Positions 1 through 5,673 of a stretch of 6,314 nucleotides of DNA are shown in pieces (the first letter of the stretch is position 1; the number at the start of each line of letters is the position of its first letter). The notes under the pieces were generated by a model. That model had not been told where the DNA came from. It ran no database searches and saw only the letters and a program-made list of their open reading frames with translations. The position numbers and the translations under genes were made by a program. The stretch is from the NCBI RefSeq assembly GCF_937997535.1, contig NZ_CALKTT010000028.1:1-6314 (forward strand). The letters run 5' to 3'. The stretch comes from an uncultured Campylobacter sp. GTDB taxonomy: Bacteria; Campylobacterota; Campylobacteria; Campylobacterales; Campylobacteraceae.

Positions 1-1526
1 GCCTCGCGGATGCTTTCGATCGCGCTTTTGCTCACGCCCGCTCCGATCGGAATGACGCGGAAAATTTTAAAAAACCACTTCAAATACCACAGATCGTAGT
101 AGCTGCGATGCATCACGAAGCGCACCCCGCGCGGGCACGCAAGCTGTACCACCGCCCAATCGATCCAGCTGATATGGTTGCCTAAAAGCAGTACGCCGCC
201 TTTTTGCGGGATGTTTTCGATGCCGTCTACGTGGACTTGATAGCCAAATTTCATAAACGGAATGAGTAAAATTCTAACGAAAAGCTGTGGCAGATATTTT
301 GCGCCGAAGATCCCGCATATGAGCACGCACAGTGCCGCCATGACGAAAATTTCGCCGCTGGCGACCGCAAAATGCACCAAGATGATGGCGATGAGCAAAA
401 ACAGCACCATAAAGATATTTTGAATAAAATTTGAGCCCGCGAGCACCCGTCCCATGCGCTCGTCGGCGGTAAAAAACTGAATGACGGCGTTGAGCGGCAC
501 GATGAAAATTCCGCCGCTAAATCCGAAGAAAAACGATGCCGTGCCGAGCCAAAATACCGAGTGCGCGTTGGCTAACACCATTAGCGCGAGCGCGAGCCCG
601 AATGCACCGAACGGCACGATACCGAGCTCGATATGTTTTTTGCAGTAGCTGCCCGCAAAGATCGAGCCTAACGCGATTCCGATCGCGCTAAGAGCTAAGA
701 TCACCTGGATCACCATTACGTTATCGCTGCCGCTAAGGCTCTTGTAGTGAGCCGGGAAGGTCGCGATCACGAGCTGCGAGACTGCCCAAAACATCGAAAG
801 TCCCAGCGTGCAGAGCAGAACGTTTTTGTCTTTTAGCACAAAATTTAAATTTTGCCTTAGATAGCGAAGCTTAAGATAGTCGTCTTTGTTAAATTCCGCC
901 TGCGGCTGCGCGGCGTCGAAGAATGGAATTTTATACGAGTAGTATGTTTCAAGCGCGGAGCCTGCGACTAAAAGTATGCCGATGAACCAAACCGAACTCA
1001 TCAGCTCGCCCGCGTCGCTGCTGCGCGTCGCAAACAGCTCGAAAATCACCGAAAACGCAAGCGATGAAAGTAGAATTGCTATGATGGTAAGAGCCTGTAC
1101 GAGGCCGTTTGCCGCGCCTAAATTTTTCGCGCCGACGATCTTTTTAATCAGGCCGTATTTGGCGGGCGAGTAGATCGCGCTTTGCGCCGCAAGCAAGATC
1201 GTCATAAAAAACGCGAAATAAAACCACCCGCACAGATAACCTAGCGTAATGAGCGCGGTAAGCGCGACGCCGAGTTTCGCGCAGATCCGCGTAATGCGGG
1301 TGCGCGAGAATTTGTCGTTGAGATAGCCGCTGGCGCTAAAAAGAAATACGTAAGGCAGTAAAATCAGCAAATTTACAAGCGAGGTAAGGGCGATGAGAGC
1401 GCCCGAATCGGCGCTTTTAACAAGGACGTTTTGAATCGTGATCTTATGACCCAGATCGACGCTTGCGTTGATAAACATAATCGCCAAAAACGGCAAAAAT
1501 CCGTTGATTTTTAATAAAGATTTCAA
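1..1526 (-). CDS. aas: LplT-Aas-type fusion: MFS lysophospholipid transporter plus acyltransferase (5' part, runs off left edge)
   Basis: Translating the minus strand from TTG at 1526 gives 508 uninterrupted codons to the window edge; the C-terminal part lies outside. Residues 1 to about 420 are a string of hydrophobic helices typical of a 12-helix MFS carrier, with an MFS motif-A-like loop (GYLNDKFSRTR, residues 67-77). A PlsC-type acyltransferase domain follows, with NHISWID at 450-456 supplying the HxxxxD catalytic pair (H451, D456) and a second block GVRFVMHR shortly after. Family knowledge: in E. coli LplT flips lysophospholipids inward and Aas reacylates them using acyl-ACP; some bacteria fuse both, often with an AMP-binding acyl-ACP synthetase at the C-terminus. 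Inference: this is such a fusion in the inner membrane, and the synthetase domain, if present, lies beyond position 1. TTG is preferred to the first internal ATG (codon 17) because AAGGAG sits 5-6 bases upstream and codons 1-16 read like a normal MFS N-terminus. The fused architecture is well supported; substrate is inferred. Confidence 0.85.
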   Translation of the reverse strand, partial: MKSLLKINGFLPFLAIMFINASVDLGHKITIQNVLVKSADSGALIALTSLVNLLILLPYVFLFSASGYLNDKFSRTRITRICAKLGVALTALITLGYLCGWFYFAFFMTILLAAQSAIYSPAKYGLIKKIVGAKNLGAANGLVQALTIIAILLSSLAFSVIFELFATRSSDAGELMSSVWFIGILLVAGSALETYYSYKIPFFDAAQPQAEFNKDDYLKLRYLRQNLNFVLKDKNVLLCTLGLSMFWAVSQLVIATFPAHYKSLSGSDNVMVIQVILALSAIGIALGSIFAGSYCKKHIELGIVPFGAFGLALALMVLANAHSVFWLGTASFFFGFSGGIFIVPLNAVIQFFTADERMGRVLAGSNFIQNIFMVLFLLIAIILVHFAVASGEIFVMAALCVLICGIFGAKYLPQLFVRILLIPFMKFGYQVHVDGIENIPQKGGVLLLGNHISWIDWAVVQLACPRGVRFVMHRSYYDLWYLKWFFKIFRVIPIGAGVSKSAIESIRE

Positions 1527-1531
1527 GCTAT

Positions 1532-1537
1532 CTCCTT
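1532..1537 (-). promoter_or_regulatory. Ribosome binding site selecting a TTG start
   Basis: The minus strand reads AAGGAG here, followed by ATAGC and then TTG at 1526-1524. This near-perfect Shine-Dalgarno match is the main reason for starting the transporter-acyltransferase at TTG rather than at the in-frame ATG 16 codons later, which would cut into the first membrane helix. Confidence 0.7.
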
Positions 1538-1547
1538 TAAAAACGGG

Positions 1548-1553
1548 ATTTTA
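1548..1553 (-). promoter_or_regulatory. Candidate -10 box for the transporter-acyltransferase gene
   Basis: The minus strand reads GAGATAAAAT, giving a TAAAAT hexamer 21 bases upstream of the TTG start. It fits the TAnAAT -10 form of Campylobacter housekeeping promoters, which typically lack a clear -35. With this box the leader would be very short, only enough for the ribosome binding site. AT-rich spacers give many chance matches, so support is weak. Confidence 0.3.
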
Positions 1554-1594
1554 TCTCACGGAAGTTAACGGACGCAAATTTAAGGCGGCTTCGC

Positions 1595-1600
1595 TACAAT
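1595..1600 (+). promoter_or_regulatory. Candidate -10 box for the YcxB-like gene
   Basis: TACAAT preceded by GC (tcgcTACAAT) lies 23 bases before the ATG at 1624. Position and sequence suit a Campylobacter -10 element with a short leader. There is no recognisable -35 box, so this is a plausible but unproven call. Confidence 0.3.
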
Positions 1601-1623
1601 TACGCAAAAATTAAAGGAAAAAT

Positions 1624-2151
1624 ATGAAAGTGCAAATCACAAATCGCGATGTCGATAATCTCAATAAATTTATGCTGCTTTACAGCAAAAAGGCGCGCAA
1701 GCAGCGCCTCATAAGCACCTACGCCATACCCTTTGAGTTTTTGCTCATGGGCATCATCATTGACGGGCTTTTGAAAACGGCGCCGATTGCGAGCGTGGCG
1801 TCGGTTATTTTGGGTGCGGCGTGGCTTATTTTTTATCCGAAATTTTACCGCCGCATACTAAGAAAGCATCTGGCTTCCGCCAAGCTCGCGCAAGACTCAA
1901 ACATAGAGATGGAATTTATCGCGGGCGAAGATGAAATTTCATTTTCGAAGGGCGAGCCGCGCGCAAGCGAGAAATTTGCCGTTCGCTCGCTAAATCGAAT
2001 CGCTGCGGGCGGGGAGAATTTTTTCTTGGCGTTTGATCGCGGCTTTCACATCGTCCTTCCAAAAAACGCCGAGACGGACGCTACGGTACAGCATCTTGCG
2101 GATCTGCGCGGGCTGCAGATCGAACCCGTGGATATGGACATTAAAATTTAG
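1624..2151 (+). CDS. YcxB-like small membrane protein
   Basis: The 175-residue product starts at ATG with AAAGGAAA just upstream. A basic N-terminal stretch (about 20-29, KKARKQR) is followed by two hydrophobic segments, roughly 31-50 and 54-71, and then a soluble C-terminal domain of about 100 residues. That domain reads like the YcxB-like C-terminal fold: alternating hydrophobic strands, a phenylalanine-rich strand (NFFLAF, 132-137) and the characteristic closing strand HIVLPKNA (142-149), matching the family's 'IPK' signature. The family has no established biochemical function; it is usually a two-helix hairpin with a cytoplasmic beta domain. The gene stands alone, divergent from the acyltransferase fusion (97-base gap) and convergent with the membrane protein gene to the right across a repeat-filled spacer. 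The real-gene call is strong from its start site and consistent domain pattern; the family assignment rests on pattern memory. Confidence 0.75.
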   Translation: MKVQITNRDVDNLNKFMLLYSKKARKQRLISTYAIPFEFLLMGIIIDGLLKTAPIASVASVILGAAWLIFYPKFYRRILRKHLASAKLAQDSNIEMEFIAGEDEISFSKGEPRASEKFAVRSLNRIAAGGENFFLAFDRGFHIVLPKNAETDATVQHLADLRGLQIEPVDMDIKI

Positions 2152-2248
2152 AGCTTTGCTTTTAAATTTTAGGCTCATAAAATTCGCGATATAAATTTAA
2201 AATTCTAGAATTTCGCTATGTAAAATTCTATCTTTGGAATTTACTCGC

Positions 2249-2265
2249 GGCAGCGTTTTCTCTTA
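2249..2265 (+). repeat. Direct repeat copy 1, GGCAGCGTTTTCTCTTA
   Basis: This 17-mer recurs perfectly at 2636-2652, in the same orientation, 387 bases downstream. Both copies are followed by a run of G (GGGG here, AGGGGG in copy 2) and preceded by a GAATTT-containing AT-rich stretch, so the similarity extends beyond the exact 17 bases. Confidence 0.85.
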
Positions 2266-2311
2266 GGGGTGTTACTTACTCTGCTTCGCTGCGCTCGCAA
2301 GAAACGCTGCC
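2249..2311. repeat. Inverted repeat GGCAGCGTTT / AAACGCTGCC
   Basis: The arms at 2249-2258 and 2302-2311 are a perfect 10-base inverted repeat with a 43-base interior. The interior contains CTTCGCTGCGCTCGCAAG, a GC-rich palindromic-looking block. The left arm is also the start of the duplicated 17-mer. Confidence 0.65.
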
Positions 2312-2328
2312 AGGCTTAGCCTGGCGGC
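2306..2328. repeat. Strong hairpin, CCAGGC-TTA-GCCTGG core
   Basis: The core stem 2310-2315 / 2319-2324 is perfect with a TTA loop. It extends to ten pairs (2306-2315 / 2319-2328) with one G-T type wobble. It is followed by TAGTGTTAAAA rather than a T-run, so it is not a standard terminator on the plus strand. A related hairpin lies at 2403-2415. Confidence 0.6.
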
Positions 2329-2402
2329 TAGTGTTAAAATTTTAATACAAGCTGAATTACGACACGAGGAATTATACCTGTTTGTTTCATTAGAATTAAA
2401 CT

Positions 2403-2415
2403 CAGGCGTAGCCTG
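2403..2415. repeat. Second related hairpin, CAGGC-GTA-GCCTG
   Basis: A perfect five-pair stem with a three-base loop. It resembles the hairpin at 2306-2328: both read AGGC-N-TAGCCTG followed three or four bases later by GCTAG, suggesting duplicated or co-evolving sequence modules. Confidence 0.5.
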
Positions 2416-2431
2416 CACCGCTAGCGTCGTC

Positions 2432-2454
2432 GGGGGTTGGGTGGGGTTTTGGGG
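2432..2454 (+). other. Putative G-quadruplex motif, plus strand
   Basis: Four G-runs of 5, 3, 4 and 4 bases are separated by loops of 2, 1 and 4 bases, which satisfies the usual G3+N1-7 quadruplex pattern. Such a motif is unusual in an AT-leaning Campylobacter spacer. Whether it folds in DNA or RNA is not shown by sequence. Confidence 0.55.
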
Positions 2455-2469
2455 CGAGCAGAGCAATGC

Positions 2470-2488
2470 GGTGCTGCGGGGCAGCGCC
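2470..2488. repeat. Hairpin GGTGCTGC-GGG-GCAGCGCC
   Basis: Eight-pair stem (2470-2477 / 2481-2488) with one wobble and a GGG loop, placed 15 bases after the plus-strand G-quadruplex motif. No T-tract follows. Confidence 0.5.
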
Positions 2489-2516
2489 ACCCTCTGCGAG
2501 AAGTATGACCTCGCAA

Positions 2517-2539
2517 TTGGGGCCTCCTTCCCGCCCCAA
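2517..2539. repeat. Hairpin TTGGGGC / GCCCCAA
   Basis: Perfect seven-base arms at 2517-2523 and 2533-2539 enclose a nine-base pyrimidine loop. The right arm runs into AGAGAAA, forming the reverse-complement copy of the TTTCTCTT-GGGG motif seen at 2257 and 2644. Confidence 0.5.
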
Positions 2540-2635
2540 GAGAAACATATCGCGGGCTAAAATTTAAACGGAATTTCATTTTGTAATAAATTTAAAATTT
2601 CTCTATATAGAATTTGCCTCTAGAATTTGGGGCGT

Positions 2636-2652
2636 GGCAGCGTTTTCTCTTA
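2636..2652 (+). repeat. Direct repeat copy 2, GGCAGCGTTTTCTCTTA
   Basis: Perfect second copy of the 17-mer at 2249-2265, again preceded by a GAATTT-containing AT-rich stretch (here AGAATTTGGGGCGT) and followed by a G-run. Its last three bases overlap the left arm of the long palindrome at 2650-2697. Confidence 0.85.
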
Positions 2653-2697
2653 AGGGGGAAGGGGCGCTACTTGCGAGGCGCTCCCCTTCCCCCTTAA
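2650..2697. repeat. Perfect 15-base inverted repeat forming a long hairpin
   Basis: TTAAGGGGGAAGGGG at 2650-2664 pairs perfectly with 2683-2697, leaving an 18-base loop in which GCGC can pair further around a bulged T. It is the strongest secondary structure in the window. Neither strand has a T-tract directly after it, so intrinsic termination is possible but not typical. A REP-like or intergenic-repeat role is equally plausible. Confidence 0.75.
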
Positions 2698-2711
2698 AAT
2701 CCCCCAACCCC
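2683..2711 (-). other. Putative G-quadruplex motif, minus strand
   Basis: The minus strand carries G-runs of 4, 5, 5 and 4 bases with loops of 2, 7 and 2, meeting the general quadruplex pattern. Two of the runs are also the right arm of the 15-base palindrome, so hairpin and quadruplex would be mutually exclusive folds. Confidence 0.45.
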
Positions 2712-2802
2712 TGGCACGCTCAAAGGGAGAGCTACGCTCGCGCTAATTTTAAACTGCGGTTGGCAGCAAAATTTTGGCTAAAATTCTGCGTTCAACTCAC
2801 CA

Positions 2803-3480
2803 TTACGCCTCGCGCATTTCCTCTGCTAGGCGCTTTATGTAGGTGCGCTTGAAATGAAACGCCCAAATTAGCGGAAAGATTATCTCCAACCCTTTCCAAA
2901 ATACATATCCACCATACCAAAAAAAACATTTGCAAACCGCATAGCAAGCGACTACATAGCTTGTCCCAAAGACGGCACCCCAAGCTACTATTTCAGAGTC
3001 GGTCGTAACAACCCAGATCGCAATCAAATATATGAAAGCGCTTAATAACGCAGTCGGGAAAAACCAATTCAGAACGCCTAATTTCTGGTGATTTATATCC
3101 GCGCTAAGATAGCCCGCCACGCACGCGATGATGCATAGGGCGCATAAGATAGTGCGCAGCACGGCTAAATATTGCAGCCCGCGGGGTTGTATAAAGCCTT
3201 CGTAGTCGCTGCTTTTACGGCTACTACTTTGGCTATTTTTGTCGCCGCGCCCCGCGACATAAACAAAATGCGCGCCCAGCGCTATGAAACATGTGCATTG
3301 CGTAAAATCCATAAATATGAAATAGCCAAATATTGTCCAGCCCGAGCCATCGCCACCTGTAGACCCTATTAGAAAAGGCCACGAAATTTTCACTATGCAA
3401 AACGTCGCCGCGAGTAAAATCGGGTGCAGCGCGAGCCTGCCGTTTCGCAAATCGGAGAGTAAATTTTTAAAATATCCCAT
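2803..3480 (-). CDS. Hypothetical cysteine-rich polytopic membrane protein
   Basis: The 225-residue product is not recognised. It starts at ATG preceded by AAGGGGAAAAT, an acceptable ribosome binding site. Hydrophobic segments suggest about six membrane helices: roughly 19-39, 48-77, 103-126, 136-158, 164-190 and 192-210. A polar serine/lysine-rich loop (about 78-100, containing SQSSSRKSSD) separates the first pair from the rest, and a short charged tail (KRTYIKRLAEEMREA) ends the protein, probably in the cytoplasm. Nine cysteines lie in or near the helices, including CTC (62-64), three in 113-120 and CKC (183-185); whether they bind metal or heme cannot be said. No catalytic motif is visible. 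The gene stands alone, convergent with the YcxB-like gene and separated from the CiaB-like gene upstream by 194 AT-rich bases. Composition and clean start support a real inner-membrane protein; function unknown. Confidence 0.7.
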   Translation of the reverse strand: MGYFKNLLSDLRNGRLALHPILLAATFCIVKISWPFLIGSTGGDGSGWTIFGYFIFMDFTQCTCFIALGAHFVYVAGRGDKNSQSSSRKSSDYEGFIQPRGLQYLAVLRTILCALCIIACVAGYLSADINHQKLGVLNWFFPTALLSAFIYLIAIWVVTTDSEIVAWGAVFGTSYVVACYAVCKCFFWYGGYVFWKGLEIIFPLIWAFHFKRTYIKRLAEEMREA

Positions 3481-3674
3481 ATTTTCCCCTTAAAATTCCG
3501 CGGAATTCTATAATTCCGAAAGAACTTCGCGTGCGTAGTTTGCGAATAGAATTTTAGAATTTCCAGATGCTAAATTCTATCGCTCAATTTAGAATTTTAC
3601 GGCATAGGGTTTTGAAATTTGACGCAACCCCGCCCACTTTCCATTATTTTAAGGCGCAGTTCAGAGCTGAAATT
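3481..3674. other. AT-rich spacer with AGAATTTT units, no gene
   Basis: No protein-like frame is present. AGAATTTT occurs at 3548-3555, is followed at once by AGAATTT (3556-3562), and occurs again at 3591-3598. These are the same octamer that forms the tandem array at the right edge of the window. A perfect TATAAT lies on the plus strand at 3509-3514, but no plus-strand gene follows. Confidence 0.6.
3494..3507. promoter_or_regulatory. Perfect 14-base palindrome AATTCCGCGGAATT upstream of the membrane protein
   Basis: The palindrome lies 13 bases upstream of the ATG at 3480 and overlaps a TAGAAT hexamer (3505-3510, minus strand) that could serve as a -10 box. Its placement fits an operator for a dimeric repressor, but no regulator is encoded here, and palindromic AATT-containing sequence is common in these spacers. 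Confidence 0.25.
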
Positions 3675-5489
3675 TTAAAGCCACTTTGCTCGCTCATTGC
3701 TAGGGTCCGTTTCGTTGCCGATCGCTTCGTAGCGCGAGTAGTAAAACTTCACAAACTCCCGCACCTGCGCCTCGCGCGGCAGATACACGCCGTCGCTAAG
3801 CTCCGCGAAGCGCGATAAAAATTCCGCCGCGTCCTTTTTGTCGCAATAAAGCCGCGCCAGCTCCTCATAGTTTTGCAGGCACGCGGCCTTGAAGCTCTCA
3901 TAGCCTGCGCGGTCAAATTTAACCGCCAGCCGCATGCCGTCAAATTTCAAAACGCCCGATGCAAAAAGCAAGCTCAGATGTATCAGAGCCTCGCAGTAGT
4001 AGGGCTTGAGCTCCTCCACCCGCTGCCACGCGATGAGCCCCACGGCGCGGCGGATCAGCTCATCCAGCACCGGCAGGCAAAACTCCGCCTCCTCGTGGAA
4101 AAAGAAGTTCACGAGCCCGCCCGTAGTCGCCTTGTACTCCTCGATGAGCTTGAAAAGCCCCGAGCGGTTCATGCGCGCCTCGGTGTCCGCGTCGATGAAA
4201 AATATATGCCCGAACTCGTGTCCGATCGTCGATATTTCGTAGACGCGGCGCCAAATTTGCGGCTTTTTAAATAAAATTTCGCGTCCGAAATTTAGATAGT
4301 GAGGCTCAAAAATTTCGCCGCTTAGCCGCATAAAAGGTCTAGCCTTGGCGCTTTCATAGACGAAATTTACGAAAGCGAAAATTTTCTTGCCGCAGTTGGT
4401 GCTTACGAATTCGTCGTTGGGTACGACCTGCGCCGAAAAGAGCCCGTTAAGATCGGCTCCGTAATAGATCAGCGGCGCGCAGACGTAAAGCTGGGTTTTG
4501 GCGATGTTTGAGAGCACGAGCGAGTGCATGACGGCGTTGTTCGCGTCTATTTTTTCATACGCGCACTCAAAGCTCTCGCTTACGCGCGCTTTAAATTCCT
4601 CTGCGCTAAACTCATACGCGCCTGCAAGCCTGACGTCCCATTCTAGCGCGACTGCGTGCGTGTAGGCGTCCTCGTAGTATTCGAGCGGATGCCCGATCTG
4701 AAGCGGCGTTTTTATATCCATCCACGCGATCTCCGCATCCCGCCACGCGCCGATTGCCGCGCTAGCGTCCCTCTCGCAAAAGGCCTGTTTGAGCTTAGAT
4801 AGATACGCGACGTAAGCTAGCTCGCTCTCATCTTCTGCAAGCGTCACAAGGCGCTCCAAAAGATCGCTAAATTCGCTCTGTAGCTTTGCCGTCTCATCCG
4901 CAAATGCCACGGCGTAGGGCACCATTTGGGATTTGCCCTCGCGCTGCACTATCGCGCCGTAGCAGCGCTCGCAGATCTCGCCGTGAGGCGTGCGCATAAA
5001 CAGCTCCTCTTGCAGTAAAAATTCCTTCGCCTGCGCAAGCGAGCTAAATTCCTTTTCCCAGCGCTTGTTCGCGCCTTCGATGATTAAGGCTTGCCAGCTT
5101 TTTTGCATATCGCTTAGCACGAGCCCGATGCAGTGCACGCCCTTTAAAAGCTCCAGATAAAAGGGCTGCAAAATCCCCTGCGCGCCCGCTTCGGCGATGA
5201 GCGTTGCGTGCATGCCCTCGTGTATTTCGCGCGTGAAATCATACATTTTGCTCTTTAGCTCGCGCTGTCGCGCCTCATCGTAGCCTAAGCGGCGAAATTC
5301 TTGCAGCAGCGGATCCTCTTTGAGATCGACGATTCGGCGTAGCACGGCAATGCGCGCAGTATCGCCAGACTCAAAGCCGCAGATCTCCAATCCGTGCGTG
5401 ATCAGCTCGGCGTGCGGCTCGTCGTAGAGGGCGTTTAGTCGCGCCTTAGCGCTCGCTGCCATCTCGCTAAGTTTTACAAAATCGTTCAT
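3675..5489 (-). CDS. ciaB: CiaB-like invasion protein with HExxH metallopeptidase motif
   Basis: The 604-residue product matches the overall size and character of Campylobacter CiaB (about 610 residues in C. jejuni), known as an invasion antigen needed for host cell entry and exported through the flagellar apparatus; CiaB-annotated homologues also occur in non-invasive relatives. Direct sequence observations: no signal peptide and no membrane helix; an acidic, helix-rich N-terminal half; a CERC pair (C173, C176); and GHEFGH at 423-428, an HExxH zinc-binding signature with E425 as the expected catalytic base. EEYKATTGG follows at 450-458, spaced as expected for a gluzincin third zinc ligand (E450 or E451), and HEEAEF at 465-470. 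The start at 5489 is chosen because AAGGAT lies five bases upstream; a longer in-frame form from 5552 would add 21 basic residues without a good binding site. The gene is monocistronic, divergent from the thioesterase gene. The family call comes from recall of its pattern; the peptidase activity is inference. Confidence 0.75.
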   Translation of the reverse strand: MNDFVKLSEMAASAKARLNALYDEPHAELITHGLEICGFESGDTARIAVLRRIVDLKEDPLLQEFRRLGYDEARQRELKSKMYDFTREIHEGMHATLIAEAGAQGILQPFYLELLKGVHCIGLVLSDMQKSWQALIIEGANKRWEKEFSSLAQAKEFLLQEELFMRTPHGEICERCYGAIVQREGKSQMVPYAVAFADETAKLQSEFSDLLERLVTLAEDESELAYVAYLSKLKQAFCERDASAAIGAWRDAEIAWMDIKTPLQIGHPLEYYEDAYTHAVALEWDVRLAGAYEFSAEEFKARVSESFECAYEKIDANNAVMHSLVLSNIAKTQLYVCAPLIYYGADLNGLFSAQVVPNDEFVSTNCGKKIFAFVNFVYESAKARPFMRLSGEIFEPHYLNFGREILFKKPQIWRRVYEISTIGHEFGHIFFIDADTEARMNRSGLFKLIEEYKATTGGLVNFFFHEEAEFCLPVLDELIRRAVGLIAWQRVEELKPYYCEALIHLSLLFASGVLKFDGMRLAVKFDRAGYESFKAACLQNYEELARLYCDKKDAAEFLSRFAELSDGVYLPREAQVREFVKFYYSRYEAIGNETDPSNERAKWL

Positions 5490-5673
5490 CGCGTATCCTT
5501 TTTGTCGTTTTATCGTCTTTTTACGAGCGGAATGTGTCTGCTTCGCGAGCAAAATTCTATCCTCGCATCCGCTTAAAATTTTAAAATTTCGACATAGATT
5601 TTTGCCGATTGTATCGAAAAAGTGTTAAATTTGCGCGGTTAAAATGCGAGATTTTTAAATTTAAGGAGTAAAA
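5490..5673. promoter_or_regulatory. Divergent promoter region between the CiaB-like and thioesterase genes
   Basis: This 184-base gap must hold promoters for both genes. Candidates on the minus strand are TAGAAT at 5554-5559 and TACAAT at 5608-5613. On the plus strand TAAAAT at 5640-5645 lies 28 bases before the thioesterase ATG. No -35 elements or clear operators are seen, as is usual for Campylobacter. Individual assignments are weak, but the presence of two divergent promoters is a safe inference. Confidence 0.5.
5495..5500 (-). promoter_or_regulatory. Ribosome binding site deciding the CiaB-like start
   Basis: The minus strand reads AAGGAT-ACGCG-ATG, an ideal spacing. It supports the start at 5489 over the upstream in-frame ATG at 5552, whose extra residues (KKTIKRQKGYA and so on) are encoded by leader-like sequence. 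Confidence 0.65.

Larger units (their letters stand above)
2257..2545. repeat. Distant inverted repeat bounding a ~290-base block (MITE-like ends)
   Basis: TTTCTCTTAGGGG at 2257-2269 reappears in reverse complement at 2534-2545 (CCCCAAGAGAAA), differing by one inserted A. The pair encloses most of the hairpins and the plus-strand G-run cluster. No transposase gene and no clear target duplication are visible, so a non-autonomous element is only a suggestion. Confidence 0.4.
2152..2802. other. 651-base non-coding, repeat-rich spacer between convergent genes
   Basis: No reading frame here has a convincing start, ribosome binding site or protein-like composition. The segment alternates AT-rich stretches (AAATTT, AAAATTCT) with GC-rich palindromic blocks, described in separate entries: a duplicated 17-mer, several hairpins, a distant inverted repeat and two G-run clusters on opposite strands. 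No hairpin is followed by a clear T-tract, so there is no textbook Rho-independent terminator. Lying between two genes that converge, it may nevertheless help end transcription from both sides. It could also be a decayed mobile element or a copy of an intergenic repeat family. Confidence 0.7.

Noticed and set aside
976..1173. 65-codon plus-strand open frame inside the transporter domain
   Set aside because: Antisense to well-formed membrane helices of the MFS domain; no ribosome binding site.
2272..2490. 72-codon minus-strand open frame across the repeat cluster
   Set aside because: Its sequence is generated by the hairpins and G-run cluster, it is low in complexity, lacks a ribosome binding site and has no protein-like pattern.
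2650..2697. Rho-independent terminator
   Set aside because: The stem is strong but no T-tract follows it on either strand, so it is reported as a palindrome only.
2634..2852. 72-codon plus-strand open frame over the 15-base palindrome
   Set aside because: It covers inverted repeats and then overlaps the 3' end of the membrane protein gene on the other strand; start context is poor.
3509..3514. Perfect plus-strand TATAAT as a promoter
   Set aside because: No gene follows on the plus strand; it lies in an AT-rich spacer where chance matches are frequent.
3567..3818. 83-codon plus-strand open frame at the end of the CiaB-like gene
   Set aside because: Mostly antisense to the CiaB-like coding sequence, with arginine/alanine-rich composition typical of a shadow frame and no ribosome binding site.
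3873..4274. 133-codon plus-strand open frame inside the CiaB-like gene
   Set aside because: Antisense shadow of a GC-rich gene; the opposite strand encodes the conserved HEFGH region.
5490..5552. N-terminal extension of the CiaB-like protein from the upstream ATG
   Set aside because: The extra 21 residues are encoded by spacer-like sequence, and a well-placed AAGGAT sits before the ATG at 5489.
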